DNA of 64,000 nt from Nematostella vectensis (lineage: Eukaryota; Cnidaria; Anthozoa; Actiniaria; Edwardsiidae), in assembly GCF_932526225.1 (NCBI RefSeq), contig NC_064046.1, forward strand, positions 8,953,719 to 9,017,718, written 5' to 3'. A model generated the notes under the pieces. That model did not search any database, was not told the origin of the DNA, and saw only the letters and a list, made by a program, of their open reading frames with translations. A program made the position numbers and the translations under genes. This document shows positions 12,019 to 25,200 of this stretch, piece by piece; within the stretch, counting starts at the first letter, position 1, and every line of letters begins with the position of its first letter.

Positions 12019-13399
12019 CAATAGTGTTTTTCAATATTGCCTTCTTGCTGCACTCTACCTTAAATACATTAAATTGTTATTGTTAATGGTAAATCATGCA
12101 AAATAATGTATTGCCCTGTGAAAAGTTTTTGAAATATTTCTATGATTTTGGGGTGCAAGTGTATGAAACTACAAGATTTTTAATTTTGTTGGCATGAAAA
12201 ATAGCATATAATTTTTATATAACTTACTTTATCCTCATATAAAAGAAAAGCCATAACACTTCAACACACATGTACTGTAAAGAAATAGGAAAAAGGTGAC
12301 CACCTGATAGGATAGTTACATTGTTTTATCCAATTTTTTATTTAAATATATTGGAAGAACAAAGTGAAGTAATCAAAATTTGATTGACCAGGTGTATAAG
12401 CATATGTTCTCAGTGACAAAACAGGTTTCTCAAAGATTGGTTCAATTTATGAAAATTATAGGGATCCTAGTAGTTTTTAAAAGATCAACTGTTTACTTTG
12501 CTGTATGGTACACCAATAGGATCACTAAATTGTATTATGATTGGATGATCTAAATCTCATTTCCCTTTTCAAAAAGACCAATATAAAACTATAAATAAAT
12601 AAGAACTATAAATAACTAAGAGGAAATTATTTTGATAAAAAAACGAATTGAATGGAAATCGAGCCTTCTATCATATTGTTTGATAGCATTGTTTGGTGTG
12701 TTAATGTTAGGAGTTATTTATCTGTAAAGTATATTTCTAGAAAGTGAGTGAGGTTTCAAAATGTGTGTAAATTGAATGACTGTACAAATAAAAATGCAAT
12801 CAATATAATATACAAAACACAGAACAACACCCCTCTCATACACACCTGAATGGCTCTAAGACGATTTTAACCACAAATTATTGCTAAAAGGAAGCACATA
12901 ATAAAGGAGCTCAAATTAACAGAGTTCAAAGAATCATTAAAAAAAAAAATAATTTGTGCAAGCTTGCTAAAGTACCTGGGTCTGTCTGCCTCAGTAACTA
13001 TTGGTACCTTGCTGTTTCACCAGTGTTCAAAACAGATCCAACAAAAGTATCTTTATTCAGAGCGCACTAACCCTATCCTTAGTAATCTGGACACTTTTTT
13101 TTTCCTGACAATAAATCCTAAAGTATCAACTTCCCCCTTACTCTCTTGAATTGAAATGCATTCTTCATGAGGGCTATTGAATTCTCCTTGGCAACGGATA
13201 TACAGGCATTTCCTCATTCTCAGTATACATAAATCCACACTTTTGTTGGTCTTGTCTAATGCAGTATTCATCGGACCGATTCTTTCATTTGTTGGTCTTG
13301 TCTAATGTAGTATTCATTGCATCTATCACAAATTTTGATGTATTGTCAATTGTCTGAGAGGCAATGTAGCTACAGTACTTCTTTGCTTTTGACACCGAA
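12019..13399. other. Convergent 3' flanks of the ANKAR-like gene and CIAO2B
   Basis: A/T-rich with no supported ORF. Candidate poly(A) signals are AATAAA near 12594 and 12786 on the plus strand, and TTTATT (AATAAA on minus) near 13052 for CIAO2B. A two-copy ~46-bp duplication (TTGTTGGTCTTGTCTAATG) lies at about 13243-13315. Confidence 0.5.
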
Positions 13400-16300
13400 T
13401 CACTTCTTGCTGACCAGACATTGGTCAATGACGTCCAGTAAATGGTTATTCTCAAGGGCGGCAGCCACTCTCTCTTTGTCCGCAAGTTGTTTGTTTACTG
13501 AAAAACAAAATGGTATCCCATCATGGACAACACCAGGATATCAAAATTAGATACCTATGTAGGGGGCCTGTCATGCCAAAGTACCTGGATGACAAAATGT
13601 CTCTTATCTTATAGAACTAAAAAGACCAATCTTATAGGGGTAGGAACATGACATGACATTGAAATCTTATGATAACAAAAAGACTAGAGACAAAAGGTAG
13701 ATAGCAAAGTTAATATCATGGTGTACCTTCCATTTATAGAAAAAAGACCATTCTCACAGGGTTAGGAATGATATGACATCATTCTTGTAAATCAAAAGTA
13801 AGGAACCTTCATTTTGCTTTGGGTGTTTTTCGAAAGATGCGTGTATTTCAAAAATTCACTGTTATATATATTAAACTCTTTCAATTTAAGTAGAAAACAA
13901 TATAATAGCTGGCCTGAGCCAGGATTTTGAGAGGAGGAGGAGGAGGAGGGGGGTGTAAACCCATACAGCAGACTATTTTCTCATATTACTGTAGGTAGCT
14001 CGTCCGTTCTCATAGTGGTACCTTATTTTCGACCTTTCAATCGAGTTGGGGTTTTTTCCTGACCCACCCTTGGCTACGGCCCTGAATAATATCATACAGC
14101 TTAAAAGGGCACAAGTTTAAAAAGACTGATTTCAGTGTTAGATTGATAAGCTCAAAAACAGTCAAAATCATGTGGAATGATGATGCAGACTTATTAAATG
14201 TCCTTTCGATCGTTCAGGTAAATATATAGTGTGGTTTGAGCATCCACCATCAAGCAGATGCAAAAAAATTGTATTTTTTTAAGGTTTCAGAACAGGCTGT
14301 AAAAACTAGCAACTGAGTAAAATGAGTTCCTATCAATTCCAAGATTTTACATTACTCTATAGCACATTTTTTATGTTTACAAGCATGCAAGTTCCCCTTT
14401 AAAGTAAGGAATTGTCATCTTTTAGGTATCTTTTAGTGAAGCATTTGGCATCTTGTTTGGTTCTACAGAGCCCTTGAGAGTACCTGCTGTATGTAGCCTA
14501 CCTGCTATCTCTGACTGATGGGTTCCAGGAGTTATCTTCACGTCAACCTAAAAGAGTGTAATGAACACCATAAGCTTTTACGGTGGAACCTTCATAACAG
14601 ACCATACAACTATAATCTTTATCGAACAATAATCATAATCATGATCATTAACACATTGACCCCTGAACCGGCCTGTACCGGCTTTGGGAAGTACCCACAA
14701 CCCAAAAAATTCATAAATTCAAAATAAACACAACAAGATGAAGATACTCAGGCATCAGTCTAAGGGATAAATGGTCTTGCAGATATGCATCCAACCAAGG
14801 TGTTGGCATCTACTCTTAAGCCAAATAATAGCACAGGTTCTTTGACAAATCTCAAATCGAACAAGGAGAGAAAAGCAGAATCACCCCTCTCAATAAAACG
14901 CTCAAAATACCACACAAGGGAGAGAAATCAGCTAACACAGCTCAAGACACAAATAGATACCTTTATTCTGATCCTCCAGGTACATTTCCTTGGCCTCAAA
15001 ACACAATGTTCATTCCTTGAAGGATTGTACAACCACGAAAATATCTTTACGTATTGCAAAGCATTATGGGAGATCCAGGCGAAAATTCACGAGGGGAGGG
15101 CCAGTCAACACTCCTCTCCCCAAAGTCAGATGGTTTTTTATAAGTCTTTTCACCCCGAAGCCAAACGAATCAATTCCAGGTCATACAGACCCAGAATAGC
15201 AGTGTAAACAATTTTGGAATCAATTTGGTTTCAGAAAAGACAGCATTTAGGAGAGCTGTGGTGATTCATTAGAAAATTATTTTCTCATCCGGGCAAAGCC
15301 AAACAAGAAAAAATCACCATGAATCCACCTTTGCTTGCAAATATCCATAAGCAAAGCACTCAATTATGCCCCAAAAGACTTCATGATGTCCTGAGACACT
15401 CTCCTAATATGCTCATAGCTGTATTTTTGATGAAAAATACAAGCAACCATCAACTTGTGCTGGCTTCAGCACATCGACGAGGGATTAAAAGTGGGGACCG
15501 CAAAGCACTGTTGGAAAGCTTGGATACCGCTGACTAGGTTCAGCTGTGTTTGACTTTGACGGGCTGTATAAAACTCAGATTAGGGGGGGAGGTATCTGTT
15601 TTCAGTCTGTTTTTTGTAAATTCAGCTCCAAAAAAGCCAGGAGTCAATGGGTTAATCAACCACCCCTAGATTTTAATCAAAATAACTAGACCTTTTTAGA
15701 CTTGTGCTGTGACATACACCAGTGGATTGGATCACATATATGCCATTTCTAGCAAGTGAATATCTTTAACCTAGAAAATAGAATTTTTTTTACTTGGACA
15801 TGACTGGACTCATTGATAGGGATGATATGCATAGCTTTTTTAGAAAAAAATGCCCAAGAAAACATCAGATTCAGGCAAGGTTTTCTGATAAGATTACTTT
15901 GACGGTGAATATACAGGAAAAGTACCAAAAGTGAGTTGACACTGCTGCTTTGAATTTATAAAGGCAAATATTTTTATAGAATTTGGGCTCCCTGTGGTTT
16001 CCCTAATGGTTTTAACATAAGAATTATATGTTAGAATATCAGCCATAACTTAAAGGAGGCTTGTTTGTATATCAAGCAGAATTTGCCTACACTGTTGTAT
16101 GCACCTAAGCTTGCGAAAAATGCATTGTTCTCAGGCAGTGAGGCAAGCATGATTTTTAGGGTGTGTTGGTAAACACATTGACCCCTGAACCGGCCTGTAC
16201 CGGCTTTGGGAAGTACCCACAACCCAAAAAATTCATAAATTCAAAATAAACACAACAAGATGAAGATACTCAGGCATCAGTCTAAGGGATAAATGGTCTT

Positions 16301-17786
16301 GCAGATATGCATCCAACCAAGGTGTTGGCATCTACTCTTAAGCCAAATAATAGCACAGGTTCTTTGACAAATCTCAAATCGAACAAGGAGAGAAAAGCAG
16401 AATCACCCCTCTCAATAAAACGCTCAAAATACCACACAAGGGAGAGAAATCAGCAAACACAGCTCAAGACACAAATAGGTCATACAGACCCAGAATAGCA
16501 GTGTAAACAATTTTGGAATCAATTTGGTTTCAGAAAAGACAGCATTTAGGAGAGCTGTGGTGATTCATTAGAAAATTATTTTCTCATCCGGGCAAAGCCA
16601 AACAAGAAAAAATCACCATGAATCCACCTTTGCTTGCAAATATCCATAAGCAAAGCACTCAATTATGCCCCAAAAGACTTCATGATGTCCTGAGACACTC
16701 TCCTAATATGCTCATAGCTGTATTTTTGATGAAAAATACAAGCAACCATCAACTTGTGCTGGCTTCAGCACATCGACGAGGGATTAAAAGTGGGGACCGC
16801 AAAGCACTGTTGGAAAGCTTGGATACCGCTGACTAGGTGCAGCTGTGTTTGACTTTGACGGGCTGTATAAAACTCAGAATAGGGGGGGAGGTATCTGTTT
16901 TCAGTCTGTTTTTTGTAAATTCAGCTCCAAAAAAGCCAGGAGTCAATGGGTTAAATTGAAAAATAATTATTATCATCAGAATCATATTTTAACAAACTTT
17001 TGTGAAATGGACGAAAAAATCATGGGTAAATGGAGTCAAACTCATCTGGTTACATGGGGACTCCTCAACCCCCCCCCCCCCCTCCCCCCACTGGACATGC
17101 GCCTGTTAAAAATGATATGGTAAGGGCCAAAAAAGGCATCTTTATAATTGTCTTTATAATTGCCTTAAAAATACCAAGCCACATATTTATACCCCTGGGA
17201 GCTCTATGCCATATCTAAAACTTACAGTGAATTTTGAATGATTCAGACATTAGCGAAATACAGAAACTTTAGGTTGCATTTCTACTTTCTGTCAGTACTG
17301 TAATAGTGGCATATCAATACAAACCTTAAATCTGTCTGGAAGAGACCTCAGAAGCCTCACCCGTATAGCAAGTCCAATTAACGTCGCCATGCTACAATGC
17401 GGAATAGTAGGTGTAAACTGGACCTTGACATAGCTCTCGTCATCACTCACGTCAATCAAGGCCTGTTCCACCACGTTCAGTTCCTCAAGTGTCAGAGGGT
17501 GCTCAGGGTCATTGATTGAGCGGATCATATCTTGGTTGTGTTAAGCTGATTTGAACGTTGCAATAGAGTATAACTTTAGGTAGATCACGAGCAAAAAAGC
17601 AGAATAAGAGGTTTTTGTGAACAATGCTAGTTTGAGAAGAAACGTAGAAAGGATACCAAATATCTCTCGATCATCTATTTTATCCACTATATTATCGTCT
17701 TCTTCCTCAGCCAATACGACTCGTTCCTTCAGCCGTTGAAAAACGGTCGGGTTTACATTCTCAAGCCGATCTGTGACGGCCGCCAT
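13400..17786 (-). CDS. CIAO2B: Cytosolic iron-sulfur assembly component 2B (MIP18/FAM96B)
   Basis: Four exons on the minus strand with consistent phases: 17786-17657, 17530-17325, 14547-14502 and 13497-13400, totalling 480 nt (159 aa plus TGA), close to the ~163 aa of vertebrate CIAO2B. Diagnostic DUF59/MIP18 segments are [65 protein letters not shown] and [16 protein letters not shown]. They include the conserved '[15 protein letters not shown]' with the reactive Cys. CIAO2B is part of the CIA targeting complex with CIAO1 and MMS19, which delivers 4Fe-4S clusters to cytosolic and nuclear apoproteins. Intron 2 (14548-17324) is enlarged by two copies of a TTAA-flanked transposon. No truncation is seen. 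Confidence 0.97.
13915..14085. repeat. Short non-autonomous transposon fragment
   Basis: It begins with a GCCTGAGCCAGGATTTTGAG-type end followed by a G-rich run, and ends with CTTGGCTACGGCCCTGA. This '(G)CCAGG ... CCTGGCTACG' layout recurs at about 18258, 42850, 58291, 61185 and 63700. The family assignment is inference. Confidence 0.5.
14648..15655 (+). mobile_element. TTAA-flanked non-autonomous DNA transposon, copy 1 (~1.0 kb)
   Basis: It is bounded by TTAA on both sides. The terminal inverted repeats are CACATTGACCCCTG and its near-complement CCAGGAGTCAATGGG. TTAA targets are the hallmark of piggyBac-type elements; no transposase is encoded. The 140-aa ORF inside (14785-15207) shows no family similarity, and its frame is broken in copy 2, so I do not call it a gene. 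Confidence 0.8.
16169..16954 (+). mobile_element. TTAA-flanked transposon, copy 2 with internal deletion
   Basis: Nearly identical to the 14648 copy but missing about 220 bp, equivalent to ~14954-15177 of copy 1; the join lies in CAAATAGGTCATACAG. The right end retains TTAA and the left is GTAA. Near-identity implies recent activity or gene conversion. Both copies lie in CIAO2B intron 2 in the same orientation. Confidence 0.82.
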
Positions 17787-18257
17787 TTTGAAGAAATGAT
17801 TAGTGTGATGTATGGGTATTCTGTGGCACAAAAGCCTCGGGGCATTCTGGGAAGCAAAGATAGTCTTTTTCCCAATTTTTCAACTTTCTGGGTGGCAAAT
17901 TCAAACCAAAATATTTAAATTTAAACCAAAATATTATTACCACAGAAATGACTGCGCCCGTCACACCAGAGAACGACGAAGAAAGTAAAAGTCTGGCTTT
18001 TTTGTAAGCGCTGAATAATTTATTGATAGATAGTCTTTTTCCAAGCCCAATTCACACTGTGTATCTTGGGCAACATTTTTTTATTTCAGAAGTTTCTCCA
18101 TAGCGCAGGAAACATGGATACTAATAGTGCGCAAATTAACAAATCGAAACACACACAAAATAAAAGAATGGAAACATTTGTGAAATAATAAAAAAATGAA
18201 ATAAAAAAATAAATCGCATTCAAATGCGTAACCCTTGAAATCAGTGACTCTATCTAC
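17787..18257. other. CIAO2B 5' flank containing a partial transposon copy
   Basis: The presumed promoter of CIAO2B (minus) is just right of 17786. At about 17940-18015 lies GACTGCGCCCGTCACACCAG. The same sequence occurs in reverse at about 35035-35070 inside another element, so this is a partial repeat copy. Confidence 0.5.
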
Positions 18258-18420
18258 CAGTGGCGTAGCCAGGATATTCAACAGGAATACGCCCAAAGGG
18301 ACTTTCAAGACATTTTCTCCTGTATTTTAGATAATGTCTCATACATTTACTGTTTTTTTTGGCCGCTAAAGGGGGGGGGGGGGAGGGGGCGGGCCCCCTA
18401 TGCCAACCCCCTGGCTACGT
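18258..18420. mobile_element. Short inverted-repeat element with G-run
   Basis: The ends CAGTGGCGTAGCCAGG and CCCCTGGCTACG form short terminal inverted repeats around ~160 bp with a long G-tract. It is one of several such elements in the window. Confidence 0.6.
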
Positions 18421-18775
18421 TTTTTTTTTGTGGGTTAATCGGACCCATATTATCACCCGACTCCAGTCATGTTCGTGGATTTTCCCATTTAAATCACGTC
18501 TTTTCCTTTTTTTCTTTTTCCATAACAATAACATAACAATGTTACCTTCGCTTGGTTCTATTGAGTCATCGGGAAACGACAGCTCTACAATATTTTATCA
18601 TTCGTATTACAGCACGGACTTACCTATGCAGCTAGATAAGGAATCGCTCCATTATCCATTAGTACTCGGCAGTTAACTGATTTTCGTAATGCGCAAGCGT
18701 TTCCTTGTTTTTGTAAATGTTGGAAAAAAAAAAAAAACAGCGGGCCGGATCTTTATCTCACTTCGCTTTTAAGGA

Positions 18776-19560
18776 TTAGTTAGAATTCTTCCAGCCATCC
18801 CAAACTACGCCTTTGTTTCCAACGGATGCATGGTTCTTGTGATGGAAGGAGCCATTCAGGTGGCAATCGTCGCAGTCCTTAAACCACCATGCGTCCATGC
18901 GCATTGTCCTGGTCCTTGGTGGTAAAAGAAGACCCACGATGAAACGACAGTGAGTATCCAGCGGTACCTGTAACCATAGTAACAACAACAGACTTCAGCA
19001 TATTTATACAAAGGGAAAGAGAAAGCCAACTTTCTCCCTAGCCTCGTCTTGCTAGCCTTCTAGCCTTGCTTGACCAGCTTCGAACCTAGTTAGAACGAGT
19101 TCGGCGTCACAAGGCTTTGCTTTTTAGTAACTAAGAGACGCTCAAGGCCTATTGTGAAAAACGTTTATTTTTTAATTTTTACCACCTGAATAAGTCCCCA
19201 GCCCTAGGGCGCATATTTGCTTCTCTCTGCTGCCACGGCAAAGTAACTGTAATAAGCGTATCTGGTATTTCCGTTCCATCCATTAAGTCGACGCGGAGTC
19301 TGTTCCTTGTCTGATGGGTCAGCAGGTTCATCTTGTCGAGACCAAGCCAAAAATCACCATTCTTGTGACCGAATCCTCTCTTGTAGTCAGCCCACCTGGG
19401 AAGCAGTCGGCGGACCCGCGCTGACTTTTTTGTGGCATTGTCCAACCACCGCCTACCGTAGTCTTGTCACAGTACACCTTCTAATAAAAAGGCATACGAA
19501 TCAACGCGCGCAGTTTCTTAATCATCTTATAGACCCGCGCCTGGATGATCTCCCTATGTA
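18776..19560 (-). pseudogene. Fibrinogen-related domain (FReD) pseudogene, frameshifted
   Basis: Minus-strand segments match a fibrinogen C-terminal domain in order: PFY, then VYCDKTTVGGGWT, QRGSADCFP, GWADYKRGFGHKNGDFWLGL, LLTHQTRNRLRVDLMD, WNGNTRYAYYSYFAVAAERS, YA and LGLGTYSG. A splice acceptor at 18968 follows (TTACAG/GTACCG), then GTAGYSLSFHRGSSFTTKDQ and WWFKDCDDCHLNGSFHHKNH to a stop at 18776. The segments fall in different frames: there is an in-frame stop before VYCD and at least four frame changes (before GWADY, before WNGN, before LGLG, before WWFKDC). Neighbouring genes have clean frames, so sequencing error is an unlikely explanation. In animals FReDs are secreted carbohydrate-binding or adhesion domains (ficolins, tenascins). 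No intact 5' part was found. Confidence 0.83.
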
Positions 19561-22259
19561 AAGGTAGCGGTTTTTACACACTTACTCATTGAACTTGTTC
19601 TCGCTGTGTCGCTGTGTACTCTGTTCTCCTGCATTGAATGCGGCGACCCTCTCTGAAAAAAAAAAAAAACATTTTCAGCAATAAAAAAGGCAAATCAAGG
19701 ATTTATCAAAGGGTGGCTAAACGATACGAAGTATTCCAATATCTTGATCGTCTATCTATAAGGACAAGGGTTATTTGGGGATGGTTTTATTGGACCCACG
19801 AAACCATCACTTCATTCGTCGCTGAAAAACTATTCTTGTTAGAATTCCATACCTTACCTCGCACACATTCTTTTTTCTTTGGGTGCAAGAGATTTTCCAC
19901 TGTCGAAAGTCGGTCGCCAAGTTTCTCAAAACTTCAGAAACGTTGTTATGGCCAGAGCCGCAATTGAAATTGATGACCAGTTTTTTTAATCCCATTTGCC
20001 CCACAGAATTTGCGTGTCCATGGGCGCACACTAAATTCATATGGTAGAATACCAGAGGCTGTTTGGAATTATCGACCAATTAATTTCCAGGAGCCTTATT
20101 GCTTCTAACGCGAGCTTCGCTGCATCGCCGAACATAAAGGGGGACATAAACATAGATTTGTTTTTGTCTTTTGTGATTTTCTGTTCCGCCAATCAGATTT
20201 TTGCCATCTCTCGCCTAGTGCAGTTGCATGGCTTTCCGTCGCGACACAGAGGATAGCCAGGGAAGTGCATAAAGCCAGACTCTGATTTGCTCAGAATGGT
20301 TTTACTGACGGAACAGAAAACCAAATCGTGTTTTGAAAACGCGGGTCGCGATAGTAACTGCAGTGTTTATTACAGTCCTAAGGAGATCTTCGTTTCCGAT
20401 CACAAGAGGTGGTGTGTCTTATCCTTCGGTCTAAGTTTGACTACCCAAAATAGTTAATGTGATTTTCTGTATATTTTTTTACATTTTCTTATATTAAGAT
20501 TTTGTATTATTTAAATGATATTATTATCGATTCACCAATTTAAAAGATGTTATCTAATTTCCTACAGTTTTTGGAAGAATACACTTCTGATATGTTAAAG
20601 TTATTTATCGAGAGGGGGCACCAACACATAAAACATATAGCCGAGGTACTTTTGCGAATTATTTTTATATTATTATCCAGATTTTTGCTTTTCTAAAGGG
20701 GTGTAGCGCCGGCACCCCTGGCTCCAACTCTGTGGTTTCTATTACCAAATTACTGGCTCCTTATTGTTATCAGGAGAGTAAATTATTTGCTCAACGGGAT
20801 GCTCAACAGGGATCATTTGCGGACTCATTCTACATCGTCAAATCTGTGTGTGAGATTCAAATTAGGAATAATCGTCAAGATTTAAAGACAAAATGGCCAC
20901 GGGTGAAATGTTTAGACTGTTTTGGGATGGATTAATACCCGAATTCTTAACCTGCGCGTGCGGCTGTCAAGCAGTGGCAGATCCAAAGGGGTAGGAGATT
21001 GTACTGTCATTCAGACTTTTGTTTTCATGAAGCATGGATACAAATAAGATAGATGAGTAAAGATGTTGGAGCTATAATCCACAAATCTTTCACTCCTTGT
21101 CCTTTGTACTAGAGACGCCCCTTTTTTATGTCTATGTGTGTCCAAAACTAGGTACAAATAAAGGGAGGCTTAAGGAGAGCTTAACTGGGGTTTGCTATAT
21201 AGGGTTTTTTGCTTTTTTCTATGATCTAGCTTTTTTGTGAGAGGGGGGGGGGAGGTGACCTAATAGCGATTGGCTGGGTAAACAAGACAGATTCGAATCT
21301 CCTCGGGGCAGTTGTATCGAAAAAATGCTTACCAGTTAGAGTGGTTTTGGGCCATAAGAAAATATCGCATTCTCTTAGGCCTTCCAAGGATTTTCAAAAC
21401 TCCAAATTCTTTATTTTCGGAGCAGCCAAGACATCAAGGATGAATAGGGGGAAGATTGTTTACTTTCCCTTGGTAGCGCAAGAGGGGATTTTAACCCCCT
21501 TAGAGACAAACAAATATTCATATAGACTGACCGCGTAAAATATTTTATTACAATTTGCGTTAAAAATTTATTACATTTCCCGTTAAAGAGTTATTACATT
21601 TTGCGTTGGAAGCTATTATATTTCGCGTGATGATTACATTTTGCGTAGGAAGGTATAACAGTTCGCGTACTAGTTATTACATTTTGCGGCGTGACCAGGA
21701 GATGGGACTATACTCCATCGATTCCCTTAGCTCATGGGGGATTCAGAAACTCCTTTGGGATAGTAAGCTCATAAAGCAATCCAATCAAATTGCAATCAAA
21801 GTTACTCAAATTCAAAACAAATTCAAAACGAAACCATGACAAATACGAATAATACCCGGGACACAACTGTAAAACACTATATGATTCTTGGAGCTAGCTT
21901 TTCGCTAAAGAGGGGGGAAGGGGCTGGTTCAGTGACAAAGGGGGGAGGGGTATTTGTTTTTACATAATGCCTTTCTGGCGGCCCAAAAGGGGGGGGGGTT
22001 TAAAACCCCTGAACCCTCCCCCTAGAGGGGGGGGGGGGGGCTAAAACCCCTGAACCCTCCCCCTAGATCCGCTGTGATTCCGATTCATGTCGATACTGTT
22101 GGTATTTATATTGTGGTTCCATTCTCTACATGTTATTCATTATAATAAAACAAGGACATATTTTCGGCAATACCTAATAGTTATTATATTGTTTACAAAG
22201 ATTTCTCTACAAAAAAAGAACAGAAAAGATGGGCTGTCACAACTATTGGTTTTCATTTA
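19561..22259. other. Intergenic, repeats, no supported gene
   Basis: Short ORFs only. A 90-aa minus ORF (20079-19807) has several Cys but matches no family I know; it could be upstream debris of the FReD pseudogene. It also holds a degenerate ATTACATTTTGCGT repeat (about 21540-21690) and G-rich duplicated ends (TAAAACCCCTGAACCCTCCC twice, about 22000-22065). Confidence 0.5.
21540..21692. repeat. Degenerate ~28-30-bp tandem repeat
   Basis: About five diverged copies built around TTATTACATTTTGCGTTGGA, with CGCGT/GCGT variants. Confidence 0.7.
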
Positions 22260-25200
22260 TCATTTACGATTAACTCCGGTGGCAAAAGGGCACCCCTTGT
22301 TCTCACTTCCCTCAAGCTTTGCCAATATCTGGTTAGGATCGTAATACAAATTAATGGACTTGATCTTGAGATTCCCGTCAACTTCTACAACAGCACTTCC
22401 AAACATCTGAAGCAATTCACCTGAGGGGGGGTGGTCACGGTACGGACCAGTCCAGCGGGCCCAGTGACGCCACGTGAAAGCCATACGGGGGGGATCTGGG
22501 TAGAAACAAATCAGGGGTTGACTCACTTTTATTGGTATTCCTGTGGTAGCCAAGTCATAAAATGCAACTGTTTTTTTCACACATCTGCCAAATTGCGTTA
22601 TGCACAGAAAGCCCATGCGCCGATTCGTAAAACTTTTCAAGGCTGTGATTACCGTCCGCAATATTGGAATTCGAAATCTAATCGGAGAATTGTCTTTTCT
22701 TAACAAAACTACAAATGAATAAGCTGTGATTTATACATGAAAACCGTTGACGCCGGATTGAAAATTATCCCTTGGAAAGAGTTTGCAGTCACTAAGCAAT
22801 CAAAGATCATTTTGCAACATAGCAGGAATAGAAAAGCGAAGAGAAAAAGCATATGTTTCTGTAAATTTTTTTTGCCTCTTTTTTCAAAGAAAAATGTAGT
22901 AAAGTTGCTCAAAATCCACCAAGTTACCCCCCCCAACATTGTAATAATTTAAGTAGGGGTTTTGATAGTGTCTCCAATGTTTCTGTATCGTGCCCCCCCC
23001 CCCCCACCAATGTTACCACGGCTCTGCAAATTATTGCCTTACTTACCTGAGAATACTTCCAGCACCTCCCATGAAAAACCGTTGTTGAAAGCCGTTTTAA
23101 AAAGCTTGTGAGATGACTCAAGAGTCTCCGAGGAGGCATCGTACAGTGGCGTGTTGGTTATCAACAAGTTGTATGAGCCACGCTGGGCAACATCATGGCC
23201 AGTGTAATGCACTTGATTGTTGACGCCCATGGTGAAACAGTTTTGGTCGACTGATCCCCAATCCTAAAAAATAAAATATAAATGTTGTACAAATTGTATT
23301 TTATGATATAAAGACGGTTATGGTGAGGTCTATGCAATTAAAACCTATAGACTTTCGTCACGCCTGGCTATTACAGGAGGTCAGGAAATCTCCTCGTCTG
23401 AAGGAACAACACAGGGCGACCCACTAGCAATGAGACTATACGCTTGAGCATGCAGCCGCTGATCTCTACACTCCAGGAGGCATGTGCGATCACGCAGTGC
23501 TTGCTCTGTTTCGGATATCAAAATGTGGTGGGACAGACATGACGGAAAACCCTGGAAAATTCGCAATTCGAAATAGAAAAAGAAGACACAATTTCTTACA
23601 ATGGCCATCGGTTCCTTGTATTCCGGAATGATTTTTGAAACACAAATAACGTGAGGCCGAAATGCACATACCCAGATTTTTTCTTTTTAAGATATTTTTT
23701 CCTTGATCATCCTTGCGATTTGTATGACCTCAGGGACGAAAAGCTCAAATTTTTAATGACACTTTACAATAAGTCGCATCAATTTAAAAAAAGTCGCATT
23801 TGATATTTTGTTCGTTATCACTCACTAAGTACTTATTAGATCTGATATTTTAGCGATTTTTATCGCTCCATGAAAACCCTTCTCTACAGTAACGAAAAAT
23901 AATAATTCCCTGTGTACCACCATTTATCGAAGACGCATGCGAGATCTATATTGTACGCAAGAACCTTCTAAACGACAAACGTCTGCTGATTGCCTCAATG
24001 ACAGCAGGAAAGCCATTTAGCTGCTTTAGCTTGCAAGCCCCCTTGGGGCGCTCCCCAAAAATAAACACAGCTCCCCCAAACAATTCTCAAGCCTTTGGAA
24101 AGTACATACTCGCAAAAGCAAAATACAAATTAGAAAAAGCAAAGTACAATCTAGAAAAAGCAAAATATAAACTCGCAAATGCAAAGTAAAAACTTGCAAA
24201 AGCAAAATAGGCATTTTTGTTCTAACACTATTTTTGAATTTCGTGCAAGCTTAAACAATAAGAGGCGTGGAAATTTTACGGAACGTGCATGGACGTCATT
24301 ATTTGTGTACAGAACAACAGAAATGCACATTCCGTACATTACGTCACTTAGCTTGCACGAAGTTCAAAAATAGTGTTAGAACAAAAAGTCTAATAAACTC
24401 GCAAATACAAAGTACAAACTAGCAAAAGCGAAATACAAACTAGCAAAAGAAAAATACAAACTCGCAAATGCAAAGTACAAACTAGCAAAAACAAATTACA
24501 AACTCCCAAAGGCAAAAAAAAAAAAAACTAGCAAAACCAGAATACAAACTCGCAAAAGCAAATTACAAACTCGCAAAAGCAAATTACAAACTCGCAAAAG
24601 CAAATTACAAACTCGTGATGTTGTTTAGAAACACGGAAATACAAAGCCGAATAGGGCAGTGGCCCCGCTGGGCTTCCATAAAAATCCGCTGAGGCATTCA
24701 AGCTTTTCAAAGTAAACACTTTTTGATGTTTTCTAGGTAATTTTCTAACAATGTTCATTTTCTTGCTGCTTTTAATTCTCTCCCCTAAACGTTAATATCA
24801 TGATTGAAATAGCGATTCGTGCTAGATAAATTCATTATGTTTCATGGCTAGATTTCTGTATTTTGTTTTGGGCCTCCATAGCATAGTATCCTAAGGGTAC
24901 GTACAAATACGTAAATCCGCTGTCTCGCCGTACAAATCTTCTTGTAGCATACGGATTTGTTCGGTAAATCACTGACTTTGTGATCTTGATGCACATTTTT
25001 TAAATGAATCTTTTTTTAAAGAACGTCCAGCCTGAGATTTCACCAAATTATATGAACATGCTAAGAACATTACGAGGCGCAGATAGCAGCAAAATATAAG
25101 AACGAGTCAGCACAGTCTTAACTGAAAATTAGATGTTCTTATTAAGAGTGTACCTTCAGATCAACTTTATGCGAAGCTTCCATCTCCCATGTTTTGACGA

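Noticed and set aside
14785-15207. 140-aa ORF duplicated at 16307
   Set aside because: Lies in a non-autonomous transposon; the second copy loses the frame by deletion and no protein family is recognisable.
19807-20079. 90-aa Cys-containing minus ORF
   Set aside because: No recognisable domain and no convincing splice sites; possibly debris upstream of the FReD pseudogene.
21270-21340. tRNA-like B-box (AGATTCGAATCTCC)
   Set aside because: No acceptor stem, A-box or anticodon arm could be paired upstream.
23381-23608. Minus ORF with a good acceptor (TTTTCCAG/GG) between exons 1 and 2 of the SnoaL-like gene
   Set aside because: It ends in a stop, and its insertion would truncate a protein whose exons 1 and 2 already join in phase; no family match. 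At most a poison exon.
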